From an uncultured Dyadobacter sp. (GTDB taxonomy: Bacteria > Bacteroidota > Bacteroidia > Cytophagales > Spirosomataceae): 30,822 nt of DNA. The stretch spans positions 1 through 30,822 of the forward strand of contig CALGRQ010000009.1 of assembly GCA_937880795.1 (NCBI GenBank), written 5' to 3'. The translations under genes and the position numbers were made by a program. Numbering within the stretch: position 1 is the first letter of the stretch; each line of letters opens with the position of its first letter. Positions 16,370 to 24,262 of this stretch are shown one piece after another. The notes below the pieces were generated by a model. That model was not told the origin of the DNA, made no database searches, and saw only the letters and a program-made list of their open reading frames with translations.

Positions 16370-17169
16370 ATCGAATAACTAAACTTTTTAAGGAAAGCAC
16401 AAATCAAGAAGGTCTGTTAAATGTCTATTTTACAGCAGGTTTTCCAAAGCTAGACGATACCCTAAAAGTATTGACAGCACTTCAAGAGGGAGGCGCTGAT
16501 CTGGTTGAAATAGGAATGCCGTATTCAGACCCTGTTGCTGACGGCGAAACGATCCAAAAAAGCAATGACCAGGCGCTGGAAAATGGCATGACTGTCCGTA
16601 TTCTCTTTGACCAGCTCAAAGACATGCGCCAGACCATCAACGTTCCTGTTTTGTTGATGGGATATGTTAATCCGGTATTGCAGTATGGTATAGAGGATTT
16701 CTGTAAAAAGTGTGCGGAGGTGGGTGTAGACGGGCTTATTCTACCCGATCTACCTCTGGATGTATACGAATCTGAATACAAGCACATTTTTGATGCTCAC
16801 GGTATTCTGAATATTTTCCTGATAACACCTCAAACATCGGAAAAACGCATCAGACAAATTGACGAGGTTGGTGAAGGTTTCATTTATACCGTTTCCTCTG
16901 CAAGCGTAACAGGCTCTAAGAGTGGCGTAAGCGGGGATATGGAAGCATATTTCAACCGCTTAAATGCCATGAATCTTCAAAATCCAAGACTCATAGGTTT
17001 TGGAATTAAGGATCATGCAACCTTCAAAAAAGCCTCTGAATACGCTGCTGGTGCCATTATTGGCAGTGCCTTTATACGAGTGCTTGAACAAAGCAACAAC
17101 TTGTCCGAAGACATCAAAAACTTTGTATACCAGGTAAAAAATGTGTCTCAGGAAGAAATCAATGCTTAA
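16366..17169 (+). CDS. trpA: Tryptophan synthase alpha chain
   Basis: A 267-residue barrel enzyme that cleaves indole-3-glycerol phosphate to indole, delivered to TrpB through a tunnel. The catalytic acids are Glu48 (LVEIGMPYSDP) and Asp59 (VADGETIQ). FTAGFP, VLLMGYVNPVLQYG, DGLILPDLPLD and the phosphate-binding GFGIKD and IIGSAFIRVL are present. It is the last gene of the operon. A clear intrinsic terminator follows 34 bp after its stop, so the operon runs from 9119 to about 17230. Confidence 0.96.
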   Translation: MNRITKLFKESTNQEGLLNVYFTAGFPKLDDTLKVLTALQEGGADLVEIGMPYSDPVADGETIQKSNDQALENGMTVRILFDQLKDMRQTINVPVLLMGYVNPVLQYGIEDFCKKCAEVGVDGLILPDLPLDVYESEYKHIFDAHGILNIFLITPQTSEKRIRQIDEVGEGFIYTVSSASVTGSKSGVSGDMEAYFNRLNAMNLQNPRLIGFGIKDHATFKKASEYAAGAIIGSAFIRVLEQSNNLSEDIKNFVYQVKNVSQEEINA

Positions 17170-17202
17170 TACCTTCCTGACAAATCGCTGAAAGGATTTC
17201 CT

Positions 17203-17230
17203 AAAACAACCCAATCATGGGTTGTTTTTT
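17203..17230 (+). terminator. Terminator of the trp operon
   Basis: AAAACAACCCA (17203-17213) pairs with TGGGTTGTTTT (17218-17228) around a 4-base loop, with the T-run continuing to 17230. It is a standard intrinsic terminator at the end of the operon. Confidence 0.92.
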
Positions 17231-17289
17231 GTTTTATGGAACATCATAAATTATACTTTTCATAGGGTTTAGCCCATTTATTACATCAT

Positions 17290-17319
17290 TTGGTCGGGTA
17301 AAATGCTTATATTACTTCG
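17290..17319 (+). promoter_or_regulatory. Weak candidate promoter for the DUF4175 gene
   Basis: TTG at 17290-17292, 19 bases, then TTACTTCG at 17312-17319 has correct spacing but two mismatches in the -7 box. The preceding terminator implies that a promoter must exist in 17231-17396; this is the best candidate seen. Confidence 0.3.
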
Positions 17320-17396
17320 TTTTATGCAGAAATTGTAACCCGCACTTTTTCTATACGAAATAACGTTAATAAAGCACTAAGCATTTACCGCGAACC

Positions 17397-20300
17397 ATGA
17401 TGACTCCATTCTCACCAGCAATGGAAGGCCTGCTGCTACGCATTCAGGAATACCGACAAAAGTATTATCAAAACAAATTGCTGAAAGGGTTGATCTTTTC
17501 AGTAGCCTTGTTGCTTACGGTATATCTATGCTTTAACACCTTAGAGTATTTTGGTCGGTTTAGCTCCACGGTTCGGGGCCTATTGTTTTTTGGCTTCCTG
17601 GCGGTTTTAACGTTTTCAGTGGTTCAGTGGGTTATTCAGCCGATTATACATCTCATAGGGCTTAAAAAGCCCATGTCCGATGAAGAGGCCGCGATTCAAA
17701 TCGGCGCATATTTTCCCGAAGTAGGAGATAAGCTTGTCAATACGCTTCAGCTCCGAAATTTAAACATAGCTCAGTCCGACTTAATTGAAGCCAGTATACA
17801 GCAAAAATCGGGTCAATTACTGATCGTTAAATTTTCGGATGCCATTCGTTTCAACGAAAATAAAAAATGGCTTCGATATGCGATTTATCCGGTTGCAGCC
17901 ATGGCTGCCATTCTTCTTTTCAATCCTTCCTTCTTTACTTCCAGTTCAGAACGCATTATCCATTTTCAAAAAAATTATACATATGCACCATTTTCATTTG
18001 TGCTGGAAAACAAGAATTTAAAGGCATTTAGGAATGAAGACTTTGTACTAAAATTGAAACTGAAAGGTGATGCTTTGCCTGAGGCAGTATACCTGGTGCA
18101 GAATGGTAGTCGCTTTAAACTCCAGGCAGAAGGCAATCATGAATATTCGTATACATTCAAGAATATACAACGGCCTGTAGCATTCTCATTTGACGCTGCC
18201 GGATTTACCTCCGATGAATACAAAATCGAAGTGGCAGAGCGGCCATCTCTACTTTCGTTCGATGTAAATCTGCATTATCCCGCATATTTGAATAAGCCGG
18301 CCGAAACATTAAATAATGTAGGTAATTTAACAATACCCGAAGGAACTACAGTAGAGTGGAAATTCAATACCTCTTCTACCAAGTCCTTAGGTATCCGCTT
18401 TGAAAACGATTCACTGCTATACAAAGCCAAGGAAAGTGGGGGAGACCAGTTTGAGATCCGTCGTGCTATGCGAAAATCAGCCCAGTATCAGGTAACCATG
18501 CAAAATAATGACGTGAAAAACGCTGATAAAATAGGGTATTATATCAATGTCATTCCAGACCGGGCTCCGGCTATGAGTCTGGAAAACTTTCAGGATACAA
18601 CGCTATATAACTATCTGGTATTAGGTGGGTCCATCAATGATGATTACGGGTTTTCGCAGCTTCGGTTATTTTATTCTATCCATCGCGAAAACGCCAAAGA
18701 ACCAACCGCTTCCAAGAGTTTGCCAATACCTTTTAACAAAACGGTAAATACCCAGAGTTTTTTCTTCCAATGGTATGTAGATAGCCTTAAGCTGGCCCCC
18801 GGAGATAAAATAGAATACTATGCCCAAGTGTGGGACAACGATGGCGTAAATGGCCCAAAAAGTACCCGTTCTCGTGCGGTGCAGTTTACAGTACCCTCCA
18901 AACACCAAATGGAAGCAGAATTAAAATCGTCCGAAAAAGAAACAGAAAAGCAGATGCAGTCGGCGATGAAAAAGGCTCAGAGTCTTCAAAAGGACCTGAA
19001 TAACCTGGATAATAAACTCAAAACCAATAAGGAGATTGATTTCAAGGAGCAAAAGCAAATTGAAGAACTATTAAAAAAACGTGAAGAGCTGATCAACGAA
19101 CTGCAAGCCTTACAAGAAAAACATCAGAGCCAGCAGGATAAGGCACAGCAGATTAACCAACAAAGTCCCGAATTAAAGGCAAAAATTGAGCAGCTACAAA
19201 AGCTGATGAATGAATTGACTGACAAGCAAACTGAGAAGCTATATCAGGAAATGAAAAAGCTTTTGGAGCAAAAACAAAGTGAGCGACTCAACTCCATGAT
19301 GGAGAAGCTTAAAAACAAAGAGCAAAATCTTGAAAAGGAGCTCGAACGAACCATGAAACTGTTTAAGCAAATGCAGCTCGAACAACAAATGGAAAATTTG
19401 GTGGCAAAACTTAACGAATTGGCTGAAAAAGAAAACGAATTGGCTGATAAATCGGACAAAAATGAATCCAACAAGAATGCTGAGGACAAAAAGGGTAAAA
19501 ATGAAGCATTAAAGCAACAACAGGAGGATATCGAGAAAGAGTTTGAAAAGACCAAAGAAGAAGCTGCGGAAACCGAAAAACTCAGTGATGAACTCGAGCA
19601 AAATGTGAACATGGAAAAAGAGGAGCAAAAAAACGCCTCTGAGCTCATGAATCAAAGCAAAAAGAACCTGGATAAACAAGAGAATAAGAAAGCTTCTGAA
19701 AATCAAAAAAAAGCGGCAAAATCCATGGAAACCATGGCTAAGTCTATGCAGGCCTCTATGGATTCCGCTGAAATGGAACAGGCACAGGAAGATTTGGACG
19801 CATTACGGGATATACTAGAAAACCTGATCACTCTTTCATTTGATCAGGAAGCACTCATGAAAGATTTTAGGGGCGTTAATCTACAAGATCCACGATTTGT
19901 CAAACTGGGACAGCAACAACTTAAACTGAAAGACGATGCCAAAGTTGTTGAAGATAGCCTTTATGCGTTGGCAAACCGCGTGGTGCAAATACAATCCTTC
20001 ATAACCCGTGAATTGAATGACATGAAGCTATATATGAATGAAAGTGTGAAAGGCATAAAGGACAGACAGCTCAGTATAGCCACTTCTAAACAACAATTTG
20101 CTATGACGTCTATGAACAATCTTGCACTGATGCTCAGCGACGTATTCAAACAAATGCAAGATCAAATGGCAATGGCTATGCCTGGAAGCGGAAAAGGTAA
20201 GAAAGGCAAGCAAAAGGGCGAAAAAGGCATGGGTGAGCGCCAGGAAAAACTAAATGGTGAAATGAAAAAGCTAGGTTCGGGACAGAAAGGGGAGGGGGGA

Positions 20301-20738
20301 AGCGCCGAACAAATTGCACGTATGGCTGCCGAGCAATACGCGATACGCAAAGAGGTAGAACGTATGATAGAGGCCCTAAAAGGAAGTGCACAGGGCAAAG
20401 AACTGGAAAAAGAACTTCGTGAGATTGCGCAAAAAATGGATGAAACCGAAACAGACCTGGTAAACAAGAGGATCTCACCGGAATTGATCAAACGAAATCA
20501 GGAAATCACGACACGCTTGCTCGAGTCAGAAAAAGCTATGCGCGAACAGGATGAGGATGAACAACGTAAGGCGCATGCCGCCAAGCAACTCCCCAAACGC
20601 CCCCCAGCTGCATTCGAAAAGTACATTCAGGAAAAAGAAAAACAAACCGAACTGTTGCGCACCATTCCGCCGGCGTTTTCTCCATTCTACAAACGAGAGG
20701 TGGATACCTATTTCAAAAAATACCAGTCTAAAAATTAA
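17397..20738 (+). CDS. DUF4175 family membrane protein with long coiled coil
   Basis: A 1113-residue protein of unknown function. Residues about 31-47 and 61-80 form a membrane hairpin, and a third helix lies near 157-176. The opening EYRQKYYQNKLLKGLIFSVA and the SDEEAAIQIGAYFPEVGDKL region match the DUF4175 family common in Bacteroidota. Beta-rich domains occupy roughly 180-490. A very long Lys/Glu/Gln-rich coiled coil spans about 500-790. Later there is a low-complexity Gly/Lys segment near 929-965 (GSGKGKKGKQKGEKG), then another helical stretch. ATGs at 17397 and 17400 are equally possible. In many Bacteroidota this gene lies near ybeY and mnmG, as here. The coiled coil suggests a structural or scaffolding role. 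Confidence 0.88.
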   Translation: MMTPFSPAMEGLLLRIQEYRQKYYQNKLLKGLIFSVALLLTVYLCFNTLEYFGRFSSTVRGLLFFGFLAVLTFSVVQWVIQPIIHLIGLKKPMSDEEAAIQIGAYFPEVGDKLVNTLQLRNLNIAQSDLIEASIQQKSGQLLIVKFSDAIRFNENKKWLRYAIYPVAAMAAILLFNPSFFTSSSERIIHFQKNYTYAPFSFVLENKNLKAFRNEDFVLKLKLKGDALPEAVYLVQNGSRFKLQAEGNHEYSYTFKNIQRPVAFSFDAAGFTSDEYKIEVAERPSLLSFDVNLHYPAYLNKPAETLNNVGNLTIPEGTTVEWKFNTSSTKSLGIRFENDSLLYKAKESGGDQFEIRRAMRKSAQYQVTMQNNDVKNADKIGYYINVIPDRAPAMSLENFQDTTLYNYLVLGGSINDDYGFSQLRLFYSIHRENAKEPTASKSLPIPFNKTVNTQSFFFQWYVDSLKLAPGDKIEYYAQVWDNDGVNGPKSTRSRAVQFTVPSKHQMEAELKSSEKETEKQMQSAMKKAQSLQKDLNNLDNKLKTNKEIDFKEQKQIEELLKKREELINELQALQEKHQSQQDKAQQINQQSPELKAKIEQLQKLMNELTDKQTEKLYQEMKKLLEQKQSERLNSMMEKLKNKEQNLEKELERTMKLFKQMQLEQQMENLVAKLNELAEKENELADKSDKNESNKNAEDKKGKNEALKQQQEDIEKEFEKTKEEAAETEKLSDELEQNVNMEKEEQKNASELMNQSKKNLDKQENKKASENQKKAAKSMETMAKSMQASMDSAEMEQAQEDLDALRDILENLITLSFDQEALMKDFRGVNLQDPRFVKLGQQQLKLKDDAKVVEDSLYALANRVVQIQSFITRELNDMKLYMNESVKGIKDRQLSIATSKQQFAMTSMNNLALMLSDVFKQMQDQMAMAMPGSGKGKKGKQKGEKGMGERQEKLNGEMKKLGSGQKGEGGSAEQIARMAAEQYAIRKEVERMIEALKGSAQGKELEKELREIAQKMDETETDLVNKRISPELIKRNQEITTRLLESEKAMREQDEDEQRKAHAAKQLPKRPPAAFEKYIQEKEKQTELLRTIPPAFSPFYKREVDTYFKKYQSKN

Positions 20739-20766
20739 TTTATTGATACTCAGTCGTTTTTTACAT

Positions 20767-20828
20767 ACGTTAAAGTGATACGCCATGATCGCTTTAACGT
20801 TGTGCTATGGCCTCAAGTATGGCTTGAG
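20767..20828 (+). other. Two hairpins in the DUF4175-ybeY gap
   Basis: ACGTTAAAGTGA (20767-20778) pairs with TCGCTTTAACGT (20789-20800), 12 bp with one G-U pair. CTCAAG (20812-20817) pairs with CTTGAG (20823-20828). Neither is followed by a T-run, so they are not standard intrinsic terminators. They lie just upstream of and overlapping the ybeY promoter and could be operator-like or mRNA-stabilising structures. Confidence 0.5.
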
Positions 20829-20857
20829 TGATCTTAATCAGATACTTAGTATCTTTG
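20824..20857 (+). promoter_or_regulatory. Promoter of ybeY (and probably mnmG)
   Basis: TATCTTTG at 20850-20857 is an exact TAnnTTTG -7 box. TTG at 20824-20826 is 23 bases upstream, slightly long. Transcription would start near 20864, about 80 bases before the ybeY ATG. The TTG falls within the right arm of the second hairpin. Confidence 0.55.
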
Positions 20858-20942
20858 CAGATTAGCCAAGACTTTATATTTAATTATTGTTATAACAACT
20901 AATTTGTATCTGTAAGTTACAAATATTACTAATCACTCCATT

Positions 20943-21356
20943 ATGCTTGCGTTCTTTTCGGAAGAAATAGATTTTAAGGTTCCACAGTCCGTGAAAACTA
21001 AAACATGGATCAAAACAATCTCACAATCAGAAGGTTACAAAATAGGCGATCTTAACTATATATTTTGCTCTGACGACTACTTATTGGAAGTAAATCGGGA
21101 ATACCTGGATCACGACTACTATACAGATATAATAACCTTTGATAGCAGCGAGGATGAAGACAAATTGGAAGGTGATATTTATGTAAGTGTAGATCGTGTG
21201 CGTGATAATGCATCTAACTTAAACGTACCTTTTGAGACTGAATTACGCCGGGTACTCATTCATGGCCTTTTGCATTTAATTGGCTTTGAGGACTCAACAG
21301 ATGAATTAAAAGCTATAATGAGAGCTAAGGAAGACGCTTGTCTTCAACTATTTTAA
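20943..21356 (+). CDS. ybeY: rRNA maturation endoribonuclease YbeY
   Basis: A 137-residue metal-dependent RNase involved in 16S 3'-end processing and ribosome quality control. The metal site reads HGLLHLIGFED: His107 and His111 match the family H-x3-H-x5-H motif, while the third ligand position is Asp117 instead of His. From memory this replacement is common in Bacteroidota YbeY. DHDYYTDIITFD and GDIYVSVDRV are the other family signatures. It is followed by mnmG with a 67-bp gap rich in symmetrical elements. The ATG at 20943 gives normal family length. Confidence 0.94.
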   Translation: MLAFFSEEIDFKVPQSVKTKTWIKTISQSEGYKIGDLNYIFCSDDYLLEVNREYLDHDYYTDIITFDSSEDEDKLEGDIYVSVDRVRDNASNLNVPFETELRRVLIHGLLHLIGFEDSTDELKAIMRAKEDACLQLF

Positions 21357-21359
21357 AAT

Positions 21360-21375
21360 ATTTCCACGTGGAACA
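21360..21375. promoter_or_regulatory. parS-like ParB binding site upstream of mnmG
   Basis: ATTTCCACGTGGAACA contains the perfect 12-bp palindrome TTCCACGTGGAA (21362-21373). It matches 14 of 16 positions of the known parS variant TGTTCCACGTGGAACA; both mismatches are at the left end. parS sites cluster near oriC, and a candidate origin lies 4.5 kb to the right. No parA or parB gene is in the window. It was found by eye and binding is inferred. Confidence 0.65.
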
Positions 21376-21410
21376 CTTTAATTAAAGTACTTCAACGAGA
21401 TTCAACGAGA
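21375..21410. repeat. Palindrome and tandem 10-bp repeat before mnmG
   Basis: Right after the parS-like site lies the perfect 14-bp palindrome ACTTTAATTAAAGT (21375-21388), then two exact head-to-tail copies of TTCAACGAGA (21391-21400 and 21401-21410). The mnmG ATG is 14 bases further on. With the parS-like site, nearly the whole 67-bp gap consists of symmetrical or repeated sequence. The function is unknown; operator sites for an mnmG regulator or extra ParB contacts are possible. Confidence 0.6.
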
Positions 21411-21423
21411 ATAAATCAAATAT

Positions 21424-23286
21424 ATGTTTCCAGAATATGATGTGATTGTAGTAGGCGCCGGACATGCCGGTTGTGAAGCAGCAGCCGCAGCAGCTACCAT
21501 GGGCTCCTCGGTTCTACTCATCACGATGAATATGCATACCATTGCACAGATGTCCTGCAACCCTGCCATGGGCGGCGTAGCGAAAGGACAAATAGTGCGA
21601 GAAATTGATGCCTTGGGCGGACAGTCCGGAATTGTCAGCGATAAGACCATGATACAGTTCCGCATGCTCAACTTATCAAAAGGACCCGCCATGTGGAGTC
21701 CCCGCTGCCAAAGCGACCGGGTACTTTTTGCCCAAGAATGGCGAAATATTTTAGAAAGCAACCCAAACGTAGACTTCTGGCAGGACACCGCCAGCCAGAT
21801 TATCGTTGAGGACGGAAAAGCACGTGGTGTTAAAACAAGTTTAGGTGTCGAGATTCGATCCAAAGCAGTTGTACTTACCAATGGAACATTCCTCAACGGA
21901 CTTATTCATATTGGAGAGAAAAACTTTGGAGGTGGACGTACTGGCGAAAAGTCCGCCACCGGTATCACGGAACAGCTTGTGGAATTAGGTTTTGAAGCTG
22001 GTAGAATGAAGACCGGAACCCCTCCTCGTGTAGATGGGCGGTCGCTCGATTATTCCAAAATGGAAGAGCAACCCGGCGATGAAAACCCTAGCAAGTTTTC
22101 CTATACCGATACAAAACCGCTGACCCAGCAACGCAGCTGCTGGATTACCTATACCAATTCTGAAGTTCACGAAATATTGCGTACCGGTTTTGAGAAGTCA
22201 CCCATGTTCTCCGGCCGCATCAAAGGGATTGGTCCTAGGTACTGTCCATCCGTAGAGGACAAGATTAACCGCTTTGCAGACAAAGATCGGCATCAGGTTT
22301 TTGTTGAGCCAGAAGGCTGGGACACTGTAGAGGTATATGTAAATGGTTTCTCTACCTCCCTACCCGAAGACGTTCAGTACGCCGCTTTGCGCAAAATACC
22401 CGGTTTTGAAAATGCTAAAATGTTCAGGCCCGGATACGCAATCGAATACGATTACTTTCCACCGACCCAATTAAAATCGACCCTTGAGACACACTTAATT
22501 GGTGATCTCTTTTTTGCCGGACAAATTAATGGAACTACTGGTTACGAAGAAGCGGCTTGTCAAGGACTAATGGCCGGTATCAATGCACACCGAAATGTAA
22601 AAGGATTATCCCCTTTCATTCTTAAGCGTTCCGAAGCCTATATCGGAGTGCTCATTGACGACCTTATTAATAAAGGTACTGAGGAACCCTATCGTATGTT
22701 TACATCACGCGCGGAGTACCGTACGCTCCTACGTCAGGACAATGCAGATATACGTCTTACGCAAAAAGGAAATGAAATAGGTTTAGCCAGCGATGAACGC
22801 TTAAAAAATGTTCAAAGAAAACTGAACGCTGTTGAAGAAATTATCGCCGCCCTGTCAGCTACAAAAATTGCCCCCGAAGAAATTAATTCGGCACTAGAAG
22901 AAATAGGCACGGCCACCATCCGTGAAAAAATTACACTGACCCAACTCATCAAACGTCCTCAGATTTCAATTGATCAGTTGGCAGCCGTAAGTCCTAAAGT
23001 TTCTGAAATTATAAGCGCACATACCGAAGATGCCATTCAACAAGCGCAAATTCATTTGAAATACGATAGCTATATTGAAAAGGAAATGCTCCTTGTTGAA
23101 AAAATGAATCGATTGGAAGACCTCACCATTGTTGAAAATTTCAATTATGACGCGGTGAGTTCCCTCTCCTTTGAAGGAAGGGAAAAGTTAAAACGAACCA
23201 GACCAACCACCATTGGTCAAGCTTCCCGAATCAGTGGAGTAAGCCAGTCCGACATTTCTGTATTAATGCTTTTTATAGGTCGATAA
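21424..23286 (+). CDS. mnmG: tRNA uridine-5-carboxymethylaminomethyl modification enzyme MnmG
   Basis: A 620-residue FAD enzyme that, with MnmE, installs the cmnm5 group on U34 of several tRNAs. The Rossmann dinucleotide motif VVGAGHAGCEAA is at about 10-20. Family signatures include SCNPAMGGVAKGQIVREIDALGG, MKTGTPPRVDGR, GRIKGIGPRYCPSVEDKI, GYAIEYD, AGQINGTTGYEEAACQGL and the C-terminal TIGQASRISGVSQSDI. Length is normal. mnmG (formerly gidA) lies beside oriC in many bacteria, consistent with the origin call here. Its stop codon directly abuts the ATG of the methyltransferase, so the two are co-translated. Confidence 0.97.
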   Translation: MFPEYDVIVVGAGHAGCEAAAAAATMGSSVLLITMNMHTIAQMSCNPAMGGVAKGQIVREIDALGGQSGIVSDKTMIQFRMLNLSKGPAMWSPRCQSDRVLFAQEWRNILESNPNVDFWQDTASQIIVEDGKARGVKTSLGVEIRSKAVVLTNGTFLNGLIHIGEKNFGGGRTGEKSATGITEQLVELGFEAGRMKTGTPPRVDGRSLDYSKMEEQPGDENPSKFSYTDTKPLTQQRSCWITYTNSEVHEILRTGFEKSPMFSGRIKGIGPRYCPSVEDKINRFADKDRHQVFVEPEGWDTVEVYVNGFSTSLPEDVQYAALRKIPGFENAKMFRPGYAIEYDYFPPTQLKSTLETHLIGDLFFAGQINGTTGYEEAACQGLMAGINAHRNVKGLSPFILKRSEAYIGVLIDDLINKGTEEPYRMFTSRAEYRTLLRQDNADIRLTQKGNEIGLASDERLKNVQRKLNAVEEIIAALSATKIAPEEINSALEEIGTATIREKITLTQLIKRPQISIDQLAAVSPKVSEIISAHTEDAIQQAQIHLKYDSYIEKEMLLVEKMNRLEDLTIVENFNYDAVSSLSFEGREKLKRTRPTTIGQASRISGVSQSDISVLMLFIGR

Positions 23287-24189
23287 ATGCCATTAGAAAC
23301 ACTCAAAAATTGCCCCGTTTGTCAAGGTTCCAGTTTCAGCAATTATCTGAATGTGGAAGACTTCACCGTGTCCCATAAAGAATTTACCATTCAACAATGT
23401 AACGCGTGCTATTTCTTATTCACCAATCCTCGTCCACCCATGGAGGAAATCGGTGCCTATTATCAATCCGAGGACTACATTTCTCATCATGATGATGCAA
23501 AAAATCTCATGAGCAAAGTATATACATCGGTAAGAAATCATACAATAAAAGGTAAAGTAAACCTCATCAATGAGCTTCATTCCAAAAAAGGAAAGCTCCT
23601 GGATATTGGCTGCGGAACTGGTAATTTCATACAAGCGTGCAAAGAAAATGGGTGGCTCGTAAAAGCAACAGAACCCGACTCAGAGGCCAGAAATGTGGGC
23701 GCAACCCGACTGGGTTCCGAGATTTTTGATAGTATTAACGCTCCTGCTATACAGGACGAGCGGTTTGATATAATCACCATGTGGCATGTACTTGAACACG
23801 TACATAACCTTAATGAAGTAGTATCCTGGCTGCATGAACATCTCAACCCAAATGGAAAAATAATTATTGCAGTTCCCAATCCGCAATCCTTTGATGCCAC
23901 ATACTACAGACGCTTTTGGGCCGCCTATGATGTACCACGACACCTATATCATTTTACCAAAAGCACCATGAAAAAGTTGATGGATAATCATGGTTTGCAC
24001 GTAACCAAAGTACTCCCTATGTGGTTTGATTCATTTTATGTGAGTATGCTTAGTACAAAGTATAAAGCGAACTCCGTAAACCTAATTAACAGCGCTAAAA
24101 CCGGCCTTCTTTCTAATTTAAAAGGGAGGTCGGCTACGTTGGATGGAACCAATACGTCAAGTCTCATTTACATCATCACAAAAAAATAA
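23287..24189 (+). CDS. Class I SAM-dependent methyltransferase with N-terminal zinc ribbon
   Basis: A 300-residue protein. CPVC (9-12) and CNAC (38-41) form a zinc-ribbon-like four-cysteine site, and NPRPP follows. The SAM-binding motif LLDIGCGTGNF is at about 104-114, with FDIITMWHVLEHVHN as motif II/post-II and GKIIIAVPNPQSFDA after it. The layout matches the zinc-ribbon/Methyltransf_23 proteins common near mnmG in Bacteroidota; the substrate is unknown. It starts immediately after the mnmG stop, so translation is probably coupled. A 12-bp hairpin terminator follows 21 bp after its stop. Codon use matches the neighbours. Confidence 0.88.
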   Translation: MPLETLKNCPVCQGSSFSNYLNVEDFTVSHKEFTIQQCNACYFLFTNPRPPMEEIGAYYQSEDYISHHDDAKNLMSKVYTSVRNHTIKGKVNLINELHSKKGKLLDIGCGTGNFIQACKENGWLVKATEPDSEARNVGATRLGSEIFDSINAPAIQDERFDIITMWHVLEHVHNLNEVVSWLHEHLNPNGKIIIAVPNPQSFDATYYRRFWAAYDVPRHLYHFTKSTMKKLMDNHGLHVTKVLPMWFDSFYVSMLSTKYKANSVNLINSAKTGLLSNLKGRSATLDGTNTSSLIYIITKK

Positions 24190-24210
24190 ACTGTTCACTA
24201 AACGAAACTC

Positions 24211-24248
24211 AAGCCCTCAATACCCTACCCGACGTATTGAGGGCTTTT
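24211..24248 (+). terminator. Terminator-like hairpin between methyltransferase and Ig-like lipoprotein
   Basis: AAGCCCTCAATA (24211-24222) pairs perfectly with TATTGAGGGCTT (24235-24246) around a 12-base loop, then TT, A and a T/A-rich stretch. The T-run is short. It ends only 14 bases before the ATG at 24263, and no promoter is seen between, so it may attenuate rather than fully end transcription. Confidence 0.75.
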
Positions 24249-24262
24249 ATATAAGATCTCGT

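Noticed and set aside
19244..19648. A 134-codon minus-strand frame rich in Ser, Phe and Cys
   Set aside because: It is the antisense shadow of the Lys/Glu/Gln-rich coiled coil of the DUF4175 protein.
24143..24262. A 40-residue N-terminal extension of the Ig-like lipoprotein
   Set aside because: It overlaps the methyltransferase, reads through the hairpin and would bury the lipoprotein signal.
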